DNA of 64,000 nucleotides from Bacteroidales bacterium (GCA_035299085.1 DATGXG010000013.1:186001-250000); one strand, 5' to 3'; positions 27,397 to 37,237 are shown, numbered from the stretch's first letter. A program made the numbers and translations. The notes: generated by a model not told the origin, from the sequence alone.

Positions 27397-28818
27397 TCAG
27401 GGTTTATGCAGTAATTCCAGCATATTACCTACAGAACTGATTTCAATAAATGATGCACTCTGCGTCCACTCGAAGTTTCCACCGACAACCACTACCTTAT
27501 CCGATTTCTGAAGTTCCTTTCTTTCAATCAGCATGTTAAGGGCATGAATAATAAAATTGTAAGTTTTCCCTTCGGGGAGGTGATCCGCATAAACACCAAA
27601 TGAAAGTGCCAATTCTCTTACAACACGTTTGTCATAACATTGTGCAAAAATTATTTTGCGGCCCCTGTAGCATGCCATATTCCGGATGGTTCGCCCGGTT
27701 GAAGTATCCGCAATGATGGCTTTGCAGTCGAGTTCAATGGATGCCTGGACGGCTGATTTGGAAAGGTATGCGGAAGTTCTTGTGCTCATCACGAGCATGG
27801 GTGTTTCATGAAGATCGCTCCTGCTTTTTTCAACCTCAGTGGCAATGCGTGTCATCGTGCTCACTGATTCAACCGGATAGTTGCCATTTGCTGTTTCACC
27901 GCTGAGCATTATGGCGTCAGCTTTGGAATAAATGGCATTAGCCACATCGGACACCTCTGCCCTGGTGGGCCTGGGATTTTCAATCATCGAATGAAGCATC
28001 TGAGTGGCCACAATTACAGGCTTTCGGGCATCTATACATTTATTGATGATCATTTTCTGGATTCCGGGGATCTTCTCATAGGGTATTTCAATGGCGAGAT
28101 CGCCACGGGCTACCATAACTCCATAAACATAAGGCAGTATTTCATCAAGGTTGTCAACACCTTCCTGGTTTTCAATTTTGGCGATAATCTTTATCCTTGA
28201 CTTATGTTCGTCGAGTATATGCTGAATGGCCATTACATCCTGCTTGTTTCGGACAAAGGAATGGGCAATGAAATCAATATCCTGTTCAATGGCCATATCA
28301 ATGTATGCCCTGTCTTTTTCGTTAAGAGCAGGCAGGTTGAATTTACCGTCGGGCACATTTACGCTTTTCTTGCCTTTTACATTTCCGTCATTAGTAGCGA
28401 GACAGACAAGGGCATCATCCTGTTTTGAAACCACTACAAATTCAATATCCCCATCGTCGACAAGAATTTTTCTGCCGATTTCAATTTCATTTACGAAATT
28501 GTTGTAATTCACATATATGCAATCAGGTGCCGAAGCTTTTGCGGCATTGCCTCTTATGAGTATGCGGTCACCTTTTTTAACTGAAACTTTATAATCAGAT
28601 GCGGTTGTTCTGATCTCAGGCCCTTTGGTATCGAGCATCAGGGCTATTTTATCCGATACTTCGCGTACATTATGGATAATCTTAATTGTATCTTCGATGG
28701 ATTGGTGAGCGGTATTCATTCTTACCACATTCATCCCGTTATCAAACAATTCGCGGATAAATTCAACATCACAATGTAAATCGGAGACAGTGGCGACAAT
28801 CTTGGTTTTCTTGTACAT
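27397..28818 (-). CDS. pyk: Pyruvate kinase
   Basis: The enzyme converts PEP and ADP to pyruvate and ATP in glycolysis. The 473 residues match the bacterial form. The barrel shows VVRMNTAHQS, LDTKGPEIRT and KIIAKIENQEGVDNLDEIL, whose Lys and Glu are catalytic. The metal/K+ site region is VMVARGDLAIE, followed by ATQMLHSMIENPRPTRAEVSD. The C-terminal allosteric domain starts near 350. The first residues (MYKKTKIVATVSDLHC) replace the usual TKIVCTIGP with VATVSD, a Bacteroidota feature. It lies within 6 kb of ppdK and pckA, the opposing enzymes of the PEP-pyruvate node. Confidence 0.97.
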   Translation of the reverse strand: MYKKTKIVATVSDLHCDVEFIRELFDNGMNVVRMNTAHQSIEDTIKIIHNVREVSDKIALMLDTKGPEIRTTASDYKVSVKKGDRILIRGNAAKASAPDCIYVNYNNFVNEIEIGRKILVDDGDIEFVVVSKQDDALVCLATNDGNVKGKKSVNVPDGKFNLPALNEKDRAYIDMAIEQDIDFIAHSFVRNKQDVMAIQHILDEHKSRIKIIAKIENQEGVDNLDEILPYVYGVMVARGDLAIEIPYEKIPGIQKMIINKCIDARKPVIVATQMLHSMIENPRPTRAEVSDVANAIYSKADAIMLSGETANGNYPVESVSTMTRIATEVEKSRSDLHETPMLVMSTRTSAYLSKSAVQASIELDCKAIIADTSTGRTIRNMACYRGRKIIFAQCYDKRVVRELALSFGVYADHLPEGKTYNFIIHALNMLIERKELQKSDKVVVVGGNFEWTQSASFIEISSVGNMLELLHKP

Positions 28819-28846
28819 AGCGTAATAATTCGTGTAAAAAACCGTG

Positions 28847-28854
28847 CAAAAGTA
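28847..28854 (-). promoter_or_regulatory. Putative -7 promoter box for pyk
   Basis: On the minus strand this reads TACTTTTG (full TAnnTTTG match) with TTTA at 28874-28877, 19 bp upstream, as the -33. The start of transcription falls near 28841, 23 nt before the ATG. Confidence 0.55.
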
Positions 28855-28902
28855 TGAATTAACTTCAAATAAACTAAATTCACCTGAAAAAATGGGCTGC
28901 CG

Positions 28903-29811
28903 GTGGACTGGTCAAAGGATATAAAAGGATATTCTGCATTTCTGAAACTTGAAAAATCGTTGTCGCCTAATACGGTCAGCGCATATCTTGCAGACCTCGA
29001 AAGGCTGAAATCTTTTCTGCAGCTTTCCACAGAAAAAATAAAACCTCATGATGTTACTTATCTGCAACTAAAGGATTTTCTTGTTTGGGTCGCTGAACTT
29101 GGCATGAGTCCCAGGAGCCAGTCGCGAATGGTTTCAGGAATCAAGTCGTTTTACAAATACCTTCTTATTGATGAACAGATTCAGGCTAGTCCTGCAGAAC
29201 TACTTGAGCCTCCCCGGCTTGGAAGAAAACTGCCTGTTGTGCTTACGGTAGAGGAAATCGACCGGATTGTCTCCTCCATTGATTTAAGTAAACCTGAAGG
29301 CCACCGGAACAAAGCCATAATTGAAACCTTGTATGGTTGCGGATTACGAGTATCAGAACTGGTAAATCTTAAACTTTCTAATTTATACCTGGAACAGGGT
29401 TATATTGTAGTCACCGGTAAGGGAAGTAAGGAAAGGCTTGTTCCGGTTGGTACAACTGCCATCCGTGAGATTCGGAATTATTTTGACCAGGCAAGAAATC
29501 AAATTCAACCGGCAAAGGATTCTGAAAATGTTGTTTTCCTGAATAGGCGGGGACATAAGCTGACAAGAGTGATGATCTTTACAATTATAAAGGAGCTGTC
29601 TCTTAAGGCCGGTATTAAGAAAACAATAAGTCCGCATACCTTCAGGCATTCTTTTGCATCACACCTCATTGAAGGTGGTGCTGATCTGAGGGCCGTCCAG
29701 GAAATGCTCGGGCATGAATCCATTCTAACCACTGAGATTTACACGCACCTGGACAGGGATTTCCTGAGACAATCCATTATTGAGTTTCATCCGAGGAGCA
29801 GAAGGAGGTGA
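28903..29811 (+). CDS. xerD: Tyrosine recombinase XerD-like
   Basis: The 302-residue protein is of normal XerC/XerD length. An N-terminal SAM-like DNA-binding domain covers about 1-95. The catalytic set is complete: Arg149 (CGLRVSEL), Lys173 (TGKGSKERLVP), His245 and Arg248 (SPHTFRHSFASHL), His271 (LGHESILTTEIYTH) and the nucleophile Tyr280. It resolves chromosome dimers at dif during division. The start is GTG; the ATG at 28892 is in another frame. The gene lies apart from any mobile element and its composition is like its neighbours, so a housekeeping role is likely. The stop is followed after 2 bp by a palindromic repeat. Confidence 0.92.
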   Translation: MDWSKDIKGYSAFLKLEKSLSPNTVSAYLADLERLKSFLQLSTEKIKPHDVTYLQLKDFLVWVAELGMSPRSQSRMVSGIKSFYKYLLIDEQIQASPAELLEPPRLGRKLPVVLTVEEIDRIVSSIDLSKPEGHRNKAIIETLYGCGLRVSELVNLKLSNLYLEQGYIVVTGKGSKERLVPVGTTAIREIRNYFDQARNQIQPAKDSENVVFLNRRGHKLTRVMIFTIIKELSLKAGIKKTISPHTFRHSFASHLIEGGADLRAVQEMLGHESILTTEIYTHLDRDFLRQSIIEFHPRSRRR

Positions 29812-29813
29812 TT

Positions 29814-30024
29814 CGTCATTGCGAGGAGCCAGACCTCTGTATCAAGTTTGTAAGATGTAACCGCGACGAAGCAATCTGCCGGAACAGGCAGGGCCTGGCA
29901 AAGACTTTTTAGAATTTACGATTTACGATAGCTTTCATGGTGATGGACTTCCTGTGCGGGCAGATTGCTTCGTCGCGATAAAATCTACTATAATCAAAAT
30001 ATTGTGCCGCTCCTCGCAATGACG
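29814..30024. repeat. Palindromic intergenic repeat, copy B
   Basis: The terminal inverted repeats are CGTCATTGCGAGGAGC at 29814-29829 and its exact complement at 30009-30024. The inner arms are CGCGACGAAGCAATCTGCC (about 29862-29880) and its complement (about 29959-29977). The centre has a short direct repeat of ATTTACG (about 29913-29927). It starts 2 bp after the xerD stop. With the promoter for ppdK it explains the 371-bp gene-free gap. Confidence 0.87.
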
Positions 30025-30094
30025 GGTGGCTCCTTATCCGGCATCTAATATCTAATTTTCAGCCTTTTCAAAACTTTTTCCGAAACTAAATTTC

Positions 30095-30123
30095 CTTGGC
30101 AGCCGATTTTTTTATTAAGTTTG
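30095..30123 (+). promoter_or_regulatory. Putative promoter for ppdK
   Basis: The -33-like CTTG at 30095-30098 is followed, after 17 bp, by the -7 box TAAGTTTG (30116-30123). The spacing is close to that of Bacteroidota housekeeping promoters. The leader before the ATG at 30183 would be about 54 nt and A/T-rich. Confidence 0.5.
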
Positions 30124-30182
30124 TGCTTTTTAAAATCAGAACAATCTTAAATTAATAAATTGAAAACTAAATAATTAATAAA

Positions 30183-32909
30183 ATGTCGAACATTAAACGC
30201 GTTTACACATTTGGGGCTAAACATGCCGAAGGTAAAGCAGACATGAAAAATCTGCTTGGAGGTAAAGGGGCAAATCTTGCTGAAATGTGTTTGTTAGGTT
30301 TACCGGTTCCGGCTGGTTTTACGATCACCACCGATGTTTGTACCGAATATTACACTAACAATCATCAGCTTCCTGCTGAATTAATGCCTGAGGTATGGGC
30401 CGCTATGAAAAAAACAGAAGACATCATGGGTATGAAATACGGAGACCCTGACAATGCTCTTCTCGTATCATGCCGTTCAGGAGCCCGCAGTTCAATGCCC
30501 GGTATGATGGATACCGTTTTAAACGTAGGCCTTTGCAGTGCTACTATCCCCGGTGTCATTAAGAAAACCAATAATCCGCGTTTTGTTTGGGACTCCTACC
30601 GTCGTTTGATCATGATGTATGCTGATGTGGTTATGGAAAAGGCAGAAGGTCTTGAGCCTTCAGATGGAAAAGGCATCCGCAAGCAGCTGGATGACATGCT
30701 GGACGAATATAAACATAAGAAAGGTGTTAAATCTGATACGGATTTGTCAGCTGACGATCTGAAGTTTCTGGCCGAAGAATTCAAGAAAAGGGTTCTGCAG
30801 TCGCTCGGTCAGCCTTTCCCTGATGATGCAAAAGCTCAGCTCGAAGGCGGTATCAAAGCCGTATTTAAAAGCTGGAACGGAAAAAAAGCTATTTCCTACC
30901 GTCGTATCGAGGGTATTCCTGATGATTGGGGAACAGCAGTGAATGTTCAGGCCATGGTATTCGGAAATATGGGTGACTCATCGGCTACCGGTGTGGCATT
31001 TACCCGTAACCCGGCTACTGGTGAAAACCTGTTCTATGGTGAATGGCTTATCAATGCCCAGGGTGAAGACGTTGTTGCCGGTATCCGCACTCCAAATCCC
31101 CTGAACAATGCTACTAAAAACGATCAGAACATGCACCTGAAGAGCATGCAGGAAGCCATGCCAGGAACCTATAAAGAACTCAGCGACATCCGCGATATCC
31201 TGGAGACCTCCTTCAAAGACATGCTTGACATCGAATTTACCATACAGGAAGGCAAACTTTATATGCTTCAGTGTCGCGCCGGAAAAAGAACCGGAACCGC
31301 TGCCCTTAACATGGCGATGGACATGCTGCATGAAGGCCTGATTGATGAAAAGAAAGCCGTGATGCGCGTTGACCCCGCGCAGCTTGATGAATTACTGCAT
31401 CCTATATGCGATCCTGCAGCTGAAAAGAAAGTTAATCCTATTGTTAAAGGATTACCTGCTGGTCCCGGTGCTGCTGTCGGTAAAATTGTATTTACTGCCG
31501 AAGACGCTGTTGCCTGGAATCGCAAAGGAAATAAGGTTATCCTTGTTCGCGAGGAAACCAACCCCGAGGATGTTGAAGGTATGAGAGCTGCCGAAGGTAT
31601 TCTTACAGCCCGCGGAGGTATGACATCCCATGCAGCCCTTGTTGCACGTGGCTGGGGAAAATGCTGTATAGTTGGTGCCGGTCAGCTTCATGTTGATGTG
31701 GCATCCAAAACTGCCAAAGTAACCGGCAGCGACATCGTATTAAAAGAAGGTGATGTGGTTACTCTCAACGGTACAAAAGGTAATGTATACACCGGAGCAA
31801 TTAGCCTCATGGATGCGACAGAGAACCCAAGGTTCCAGGAGTTCATGAAACTGGTTGACAAGAGCCGTAAGATGGGTGTTCGCACAAATGCTGACACTCC
31901 TGCAGATGCTAAGATTGCAAGGGAATTTGGTGCCGAAGGTATTGGTCTTTTCCGCACTGAACACATGTTCTATGGTGAAGGTTCAGATCAGCCCCTTTTC
32001 CTCCTTCGCAAAATGATTCTCAGCAATACACTCGAGGAGCGCAAGGTTGCCCTGAATGAACTTTTCCCGTTTGTAAAGAAAAGTATCAAAGGAACCCTCG
32101 ATGCCATGAACGGTCTGCCCGTAACTTTCCGTCTGCTTGATCCCCCTCTGCATGAATTTGTTCCGCAGGGCCAGGAAAAACAGGCAGAACTTGCAAAAGC
32201 TCTTGGCGTTACTGTGGAAGCCATTGCAAAACGCGGCGAATCACTGCATGAGTCCAACCCGATGATGGGTCACCGTGGAGTTCGTCTCGGTGTTACCTAC
32301 CCTGAAGTTTCAGAAATGCAAATCCGTGCTATTTTCGAATCGTATGCCGAACTGAAACAGGAAGGCAAAGATCCGCATCCTGAAATCATGGTTCCGGTAA
32401 CATGTGATGTTTCCGAGCTTGATTTCACCAAGAAAATTGCTGACAGAGTTTATGCTGAAGTTTGTGAAAAATTCAAACTGAAATCAATAGAATACAAATA
32501 CGGCACGATGATTGAAATTCCGCGTGCTTGTCTTCTGGCCGACCGTATGGCCAAGTCAGCCGAATTCTTCTCATTCGGAACCAATGACCTCACACAGATG
32601 TCATTCGGATTCAGCCGCGATGATATCGGTGGTTTCATTCACCACTACCTGGACTACAAGATGCTGTCTGCCGATCCTTTCCAGACTATTGACCAGGATG
32701 GCGTTGGCCAGCTGATTAAGATGGCTGTTGAAAAAGGTCGTGGCACCCGTCAGGATCTTAAAGTTGGTATCTGCGGCGAACAGGGCGGCGATCCTGCATC
32801 TGTTGAATTCTGCTTCAAGGCAGGTTTAACTTATGTAAGCTGTTCACCTTTCAGGGTTCCGATTGCCCGATTGGCTGCGGCACAGGCATCAATCAAGTCA
32901 GGTAAATAA
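30183..32909 (+). CDS. ppdK: Pyruvate, phosphate dikinase
   Basis: The enzyme interconverts PEP, AMP and pyrophosphate with pyruvate, ATP and phosphate. At 908 residues it has the full three-domain form. The N-terminal ATP-grasp part is seen in LLGGKGANLAEM and VSCRSGARSSMPGMMDTVLN. The swivelling phosphohistidine domain has His483 in GGMTSHAALVARGWGK. The C-terminal PEP/pyruvate barrel carries the catalytic Cys864 in ICGEQGGDP. Codon use is unusually even and GC-richer than its neighbours, which suggests high expression. It is flanked by its own promoter and a strong terminator. Confidence 0.98.
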   Translation: MSNIKRVYTFGAKHAEGKADMKNLLGGKGANLAEMCLLGLPVPAGFTITTDVCTEYYTNNHQLPAELMPEVWAAMKKTEDIMGMKYGDPDNALLVSCRSGARSSMPGMMDTVLNVGLCSATIPGVIKKTNNPRFVWDSYRRLIMMYADVVMEKAEGLEPSDGKGIRKQLDDMLDEYKHKKGVKSDTDLSADDLKFLAEEFKKRVLQSLGQPFPDDAKAQLEGGIKAVFKSWNGKKAISYRRIEGIPDDWGTAVNVQAMVFGNMGDSSATGVAFTRNPATGENLFYGEWLINAQGEDVVAGIRTPNPLNNATKNDQNMHLKSMQEAMPGTYKELSDIRDILETSFKDMLDIEFTIQEGKLYMLQCRAGKRTGTAALNMAMDMLHEGLIDEKKAVMRVDPAQLDELLHPICDPAAEKKVNPIVKGLPAGPGAAVGKIVFTAEDAVAWNRKGNKVILVREETNPEDVEGMRAAEGILTARGGMTSHAALVARGWGKCCIVGAGQLHVDVASKTAKVTGSDIVLKEGDVVTLNGTKGNVYTGAISLMDATENPRFQEFMKLVDKSRKMGVRTNADTPADAKIAREFGAEGIGLFRTEHMFYGEGSDQPLFLLRKMILSNTLEERKVALNELFPFVKKSIKGTLDAMNGLPVTFRLLDPPLHEFVPQGQEKQAELAKALGVTVEAIAKRGESLHESNPMMGHRGVRLGVTYPEVSEMQIRAIFESYAELKQEGKDPHPEIMVPVTCDVSELDFTKKIADRVYAEVCEKFKLKSIEYKYGTMIEIPRACLLADRMAKSAEFFSFGTNDLTQMSFGFSRDDIGGFIHHYLDYKMLSADPFQTIDQDGVGQLIKMAVEKGRGTRQDLKVGICGEQGGDPASVEFCFKAGLTYVSCSPFRVPIARLAAAQASIKSGK

Positions 32910-32930
32910 TTGTACCGATGATGTAATTTT

Positions 32931-32968
32931 AAAAAAAGCCGCCGGTTTTTAACCAGCGGCTTTTTTTT
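32931..32968 (+). terminator. Intrinsic terminator after ppdK
   Basis: An A-run leads into the stem AGCCGC (32937-32942) paired with GCGGCT (32956-32961). An inner GGTT/AACC stem closes a TTT loop, and eight T residues follow. The A-run pairs with the T-run, so it can also stop transcription from the other strand. Confidence 0.9.
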
Positions 32969-32981
32969 ATAACAAAAAATA

Positions 32982-32989
32982 TATCTTTG
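32982..32989 (+). promoter_or_regulatory. Putative -7 promoter box (TATCTTTG) for pckA
   Basis: This is a full TAnnTTTG match just after the ppdK terminator. The terminator's T-run (32961-32968) occupies the -33 region. The leader before the ATG at 33033 is about 38 nt. Confidence 0.5.
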
Positions 32990-33032
32990 TCTGGTTTATA
33001 CTTATATTATTAACATTTAAATAATTGACCAC

Positions 33033-34631
33033 ATGAGCTTTATCAGCCCGGAATCATTGGCCAAGTATGGCATTTCAAACGTGAAGGAGATCATCTACAA
33101 TCCCACCTACCAGGAACTATATGAATATGAAACGAATCCCGCCCTTGAGGGATTTGAAAAAGGAGTTGAAACCAAAACCGGAGCAATTGCTGTAAAAACC
33201 GGTATTTTTACCGGGCGTTCGCCGAAAGATAAATACTTTGTTAAAGATTCGGTCACAGAGAATACAATCTGGTGGGATGGGGTGATTAACCGCCCTATTA
33301 ACCAGGATGTCTGGAAACATTGCAAAAATCTTGTCCTCAATCAGCTTTCAGCAAAAAAGCTTTTTGTTGTCGACGCATTTTGCGGCACCAATGTAAATAC
33401 AAGGCTGAAAGTCCGATTCATCGTGGAAGTTGCATGGCAGGCGCATTTTGTAACCAACATGTTTATCAGGCCTTCAAACTATGAACTGGCTAATTTCGGT
33501 GAACCCGACTTTGTTGTGTTCAACGGATCAAAAGTTACAAATCCCAACTGGAAAGAACAGGGTCTCAATTCAGAGGTTTTCGTTCTTTTCAACCTCACTG
33601 AAAAGCTTGCCGTTATTGGCGGAACATGGTACGGTGGTGAAATGAAGAAAGGTATCTTCAGCCTGATGAACTATTATCTGCCCTTGCGCGGTATGGCTTC
33701 CATGCATTGCTCAGCCAATGTAGGAGAAAAAGGTGATGTAGCCCTGTTTTTCGGCTTATCCGGAACGGGTAAGACTACTTTGTCCGCTGATCCGAAACGT
33801 TACCTGATCGGCGATGATGAACACGGCTGGGATGATAACGGTATTTTTAATTTCGAAGGTGGTTGTTATGCTAAAACAATTAACCTGAGCAAGGAAAATG
33901 AACCGGACATCTATAATGCCATTCAGAGGGATGCGCTTCTTGAAAACGTAACTGTCAGGGAAGACGGTTCTGTTGACTACTGCGATTATTCGATCACAGA
34001 AAACACGAGGGTATCCTACCCCATTTACCATATTAATAAGATTGTGTTGCCGTCCAAAGCAGGCCATGCAACCAAAATTATTTATTTATCAGCCGACGCA
34101 TTCGGCGTTTTGCCCCCGGTTTCAATACTTGACCGCAACTCGGCACAGTACCATTTCCTTTGCGGGTATACATCAAAGCTGGCCGGCACAGAAAGAGGCA
34201 TAACCGAACCGGTACCTTCATTTTCACCGGCATTCGGCGAAGCATTTCTGACCCTCCACCCCACCTATTATGCGCGTGAACTGGTGAGGAAAATGGATGA
34301 ACACAAAGCCAAGGCTTATCTTGTTAACACCGGTTGGAACGGAACAGGAAAAAGGATTTCAATAAAGGAAACCCGCGCGATAATTGATGCCATTATTGAC
34401 GGATCAATTGAAAAAGCCCCAACAGCACACGTTCCGCTGCTCAATCTGACAATACCGGTAAGCCTGCCTAATGTTTCTGAAGGCATTCTCGATCCCCGCG
34501 ATACATATTCCGACAAGTCTGTTTGGGAAAAGAAAGCCCGTGACCTGGCCGGTAGGTATATTAAGTATTTCGAACAATATGTAACCACACCTGAAGGCAA
34601 GGCGCTCGTTAGTTCAGGCCCTCAGATTTAA
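33033..34631 (+). CDS. pckA: Phosphoenolpyruvate carboxykinase (ATP)
   Basis: The enzyme interconverts oxaloacetate plus ATP with PEP, CO2 and ADP. The 532-residue length matches the ATP-dependent family. The P-loop GLSGTGKTT is at 241-249. Before it are ATP-type motifs [11 protein letters not shown] and [15 protein letters not shown]. The metal/kinase-2 part is [20 protein letters not shown]. In Bacteroidota this enzyme usually runs toward oxaloacetate to feed succinate/propionate formation. It stands alone between its promoter and a hairpin at 34665. Confidence 0.98.
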   Translation: MSFISPESLAKYGISNVKEIIYNPTYQELYEYETNPALEGFEKGVETKTGAIAVKTGIFTGRSPKDKYFVKDSVTENTIWWDGVINRPINQDVWKHCKNLVLNQLSAKKLFVVDAFCGTNVNTRLKVRFIVEVAWQAHFVTNMFIRPSNYELANFGEPDFVVFNGSKVTNPNWKEQGLNSEVFVLFNLTEKLAVIGGTWYGGEMKKGIFSLMNYYLPLRGMASMHCSANVGEKGDVALFFGLSGTGKTTLSADPKRYLIGDDEHGWDDNGIFNFEGGCYAKTINLSKENEPDIYNAIQRDALLENVTVREDGSVDYCDYSITENTRVSYPIYHINKIVLPSKAGHATKIIYLSADAFGVLPPVSILDRNSAQYHFLCGYTSKLAGTERGITEPVPSFSPAFGEAFLTLHPTYYARELVRKMDEHKAKAYLVNTGWNGTGKRISIKETRAIIDAIIDGSIEKAPTAHVPLLNLTIPVSLPNVSEGILDPRDTYSDKSVWEKKARDLAGRYIKYFEQYVTTPEGKALVSSGPQI

Positions 34632-34664
34632 TCTGAACATTCATATTGTTTTTTCAACCTTGTT

Positions 34665-34687
34665 GAGACGCGCAATTTGCGCGTCTC
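34665..34687. terminator. Perfect hairpin after pckA, probable terminator
   Basis: GAGACGCGCA (34665-34674), loop ATT and its exact complement (34678-34687) form a 10-bp stem. A short T-rich tract (TTCATGTTTTT) follows. The stem is GC-rich at its tip, unlike the A/T-rich DNA around it, and looks like a dispersed palindrome used as a terminator. Confidence 0.65.
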
Positions 34688-34757
34688 TTCATGTTTTTAA
34701 ATATCTGATTATCAAATATTTGTCGGTAATCCACATTCAAAATAGGTATAAATACCC

Positions 34758-34787
34758 TTGACGGTTGAATAAATATATCTATATTTG
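34758..34787 (+). promoter_or_regulatory. Putative promoter for plsY
   Basis: TTG at 34758-34760, a 19-bp spacer and TATATTTG at 34780-34787 give a good -33/-7 pair. The leader before the ATG at 34814 is about 20 nt. Confidence 0.6.
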
Positions 34788-34813
34788 CACCCTTGTTTTA
34801 TTAAAGTTCTTTA

Positions 34814-35482
34814 ATGCAGATAGTTTATAATATTGGCATCCTGGTGATCGCCTATTTAATCGGTTCAGTTCCGACTTCCGTGTGGATGGGAAAGTCATTG
34901 TTCGGAATTGATTTAAGAGAAAAAGGTAGTAAAAACGCCGGGGCTACCAATGCTATGAGAATCTTTGGATGGAAGGCCGGATTAGCCGTTTTGATCATTG
35001 ATATGTTCAAAGGCTGGCTGGCTGTAAACCTGATCCATCTTACCAATTTTTACATACCTGAAACAGGTGATTTCATTGAATTTCAGCTTTTACTTGGTAT
35101 AGCGGCCATTATCGGTCATATATTCCCTGTATATGTCGGTTTTCGCGGTGGCAAAGGGGTTGCCACGTTGTTCGGCCTTGTATTGGCTATCAATCCGGAA
35201 CCCACACTCCTCTGCATCGGTGTTTTTGTGATCACGCTTATCCTTACCAAATATGTATCATTAAGTTCAATGATAGCAGGATTTGCTTTCCCCGTAATGG
35301 TCATTTTTGTATTTAAAACCGCTACACCTTCACTCGTAATTTTCTCGCTTATTATATCAGTATTGTTACTATTTACCCATCAGAAGAATATTGAAAGACT
35401 CCTGAGAAGAGAGGAAAAGAAGGTTTTGTTCCTGATGAGCAAAAGACGCCGTGAACTTGAGCGTTTAAAACAATCGGCCTGA
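34814..35482 (+). CDS. plsY: Glycerol-3-phosphate acyltransferase PlsY
   Basis: This inner-membrane enzyme moves an acyl group from acyl-phosphate to glycerol-3-phosphate, the first step of phospholipid synthesis. The 222-residue protein has the three PlsY motifs in order: YLIGSVPTSVWMGK, GSKNAGATNAMR and FRGGKGVATLFG. It has about five membrane helices and a basic tail (KKVLFLMSKRRRELERLK). It is slightly longer than typical PlsY because of that tail. Its stop is 1 bp from the convergent cdaA stop. Confidence 0.96.
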   Translation: MQIVYNIGILVIAYLIGSVPTSVWMGKSLFGIDLREKGSKNAGATNAMRIFGWKAGLAVLIIDMFKGWLAVNLIHLTNFYIPETGDFIEFQLLLGIAAIIGHIFPVYVGFRGGKGVATLFGLVLAINPEPTLLCIGVFVITLILTKYVSLSSMIAGFAFPVMVIFVFKTATPSLVIFSLIISVLLLFTHQKNIERLLRREEKKVLFLMSKRRRELERLKQSA

Positions 35483-35483
35483 T

Positions 35484-36266
35484 CTATTTTTTCTGTATAA
35501 ATTCTTCCTCCAGTCGTTTATGAAGTGCTTTAATATCGACTGGTATTAATTGGCCCCCTTCAGCAAGCGATATTCCACCCGTTTCTTCCGATACAATAAT
35601 TACAAGGCTGTCGGTTTGTTCAGAAACCCCTACCCCTGCACGGTGACGCAATCCATAATGTTCAGGAATCTCAAAGTTGTCTGAAACAGGAAGAATGCAG
35701 CATGCCGCCCTTATTTTATCCTTATTGATAATAACAGCTCCGTCATGTAGCGGACCCCATTTATTGAAAATCGATTCGAGCAGGCGGCTTGTAGTGCGGG
35801 CATCAATTACATCACCCGTGCCGACATACGCATCCAGGAGGGAATTGCGCTGAAGTACGATCAGTGCACCTATACGATCCTTTGACATATTCACACAGGC
35901 TTTGATAATTCCGTTAATGTTCATGATAGGTAAACCCGGACCGATTTTCGAAAAGAAATTATCAATTGAAATACCTGCACGGGGAAGATACCTTACGCTG
36001 AAAAGAATCAGGAAACGACGTAATTCCTGCTGGAAGACGACGATAAGAGCGATGGCGCCTACACCGATAATCTGCCCCAGGATGCTGCCAAGCAAAAGCA
36101 TATTGTCTTTTACAAGTAACCATGCTATATAAAAGGTAATGATGGTGACAAAAATATAGGTGGCTATTGTACCTTTAATAAGCATATAAACCTGGTACAT
36201 CAGGAATGCCACCAGCAGGATATCGATGATGTCAATGATTCTTACATGAATAAAGGCAGTGATCAT
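35484..36266 (-). CDS. cdaA: Diadenylate cyclase CdaA
   Basis: The enzyme makes the second messenger cyclic di-AMP from two ATP. The 260-residue protein has three N-terminal membrane helices (about 10-80) and a DAC domain. The catalytic motifs are DGAVII (in GPLHDGAVIINKD) and RHRAGVGVSEQTDSL. This layout is CdaA, not the soluble DisA, which has a DNA-binding domain. Unlike Firmicutes, no cdaR follows. folP is 65 bp upstream on the same strand, a pairing common in Bacteroidota. In other phyla c-di-AMP controls potassium and cell-wall balance. Confidence 0.95.
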   Translation of the reverse strand: MITAFIHVRIIDIIDILLVAFLMYQVYMLIKGTIATYIFVTIITFYIAWLLVKDNMLLLGSILGQIIGVGAIALIVVFQQELRRFLILFSVRYLPRAGISIDNFFSKIGPGLPIMNINGIIKACVNMSKDRIGALIVLQRNSLLDAYVGTGDVIDARTTSRLLESIFNKWGPLHDGAVIINKDKIRAACCILPVSDNFEIPEHYGLRHRAGVGVSEQTDSLVIIVSEETGGISLAEGGQLIPVDIKALHKRLEEEFIQKK

Positions 36267-36331
36267 AGAACTGCTATTTATTTTTAAAATTACGATAAAA
36301 TCAATTAATTAAAGCTAAGCATAGTTTGTAA

Positions 36332-37198
36332 CTACGCTTTGCTACGGTACAATGATACCAGTTTAACAGCTTCAATTGCCTGCTTTACATCATGAACTCT
36401 TAAAAAGGATGCCCCGTTATTAAGGGCAAGCGTTTCAAGGACGACAGTTCCGTTAAGTGCTTCATCCGGTGTTTTTCCAATGGATCTGTATACCATCGAC
36501 TTTCGTGAAAGACCTGCCATTACAGGGAATCCTGATAACCTGAATATGCCCAGCTGGTTCAGAATTCTGAAATTATCGGTGGGAGATTTTCCAAAACCAA
36601 AACCGGGATCAATGATTATATCGTTTACTCCGGCAGTCTTCAGCATTTCCGTTTTCTCTGAAAAAAAGGCAGTTATTTCTTTAACCACATCATCATACAC
36701 CGGGTTGACCTGCATATTCTGAGGTGTACCCTTCATATGCATCAGGACATAAGGGACATTCAGCTTACCGACAGTTGAGAACATATTCTCATCAAGGGTT
36801 CCGGCAGAGATATCATTGATCATCCCTGCTCCAAACTCTTTGACAGTATATTCTGCAATTTCCGACCTGTAAGTATCTATAGAAATAACGGCAGAATGAA
36901 ACCGGCTTCTGACAGGAACAAGAGCTGATTTCAGGCGTTGCATTTCTTCTTCTATGGTGATACCTGCTGAACCCGGACGTGTGGAACACGCCCCGATATC
37001 GATTATATCGGCACCTTCTGATAACATTTGTTCAACGCGATCCAGAATGTCTTTCTCGTTTTTATACCGGCCACCGTCATAAAATGAATCAGGAGTGATG
37101 TTCAGGATACCCATTACACGGGGAATACTTAAATCAATCAGCACTCCGCCGCAGTTAATCGTTTGTTTAACTGAAAATAATGTATCTTTAAGACTCAT
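36332..37198 (-). CDS. folP: Dihydropteroate synthase
   Basis: The enzyme joins p-aminobenzoate to the pterin diphosphate in folate synthesis. From the ATG at 37198 (MSLKDTLFSV) the protein is 288 residues; an in-frame TTG at 37207 is less likely. Motifs of the barrel are GILNITPDSFYDGG, DIGACSTRPG, GAGMINDISAG and DPGFGFGKSPTDN, all standard for DHPS. It is followed by cdaA in the same direction and is divergent from tmk. Confidence 0.96.
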   Translation of the reverse strand: MSLKDTLFSVKQTINCGGVLIDLSIPRVMGILNITPDSFYDGGRYKNEKDILDRVEQMLSEGADIIDIGACSTRPGSAGITIEEEMQRLKSALVPVRSRFHSAVISIDTYRSEIAEYTVKEFGAGMINDISAGTLDENMFSTVGKLNVPYVLMHMKGTPQNMQVNPVYDDVVKEITAFFSEKTEMLKTAGVNDIIIDPGFGFGKSPTDNFRILNQLGIFRLSGFPVMAGLSRKSMVYRSIGKTPDEALNGTVVLETLALNNGASFLRVHDVKQAIEAVKLVSLYRSKA

Positions 37199-37237
37199 TA
37201 AATACAACCTTTGGATAAAAGTAATAAAAAGTTCGGT

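Noticed and set aside
28903-29811. Tyrosine recombinase as a phage or integron integrase
   Set aside because: Length, motifs and composition are of the housekeeping XerD type, and no mobile cargo or attachment-site duplication is near.
35484-36266. DisA-type DNA-scanning diadenylate cyclase
   Set aside because: Three N-terminal membrane helices and no helix-hairpin-helix domain identify CdaA.
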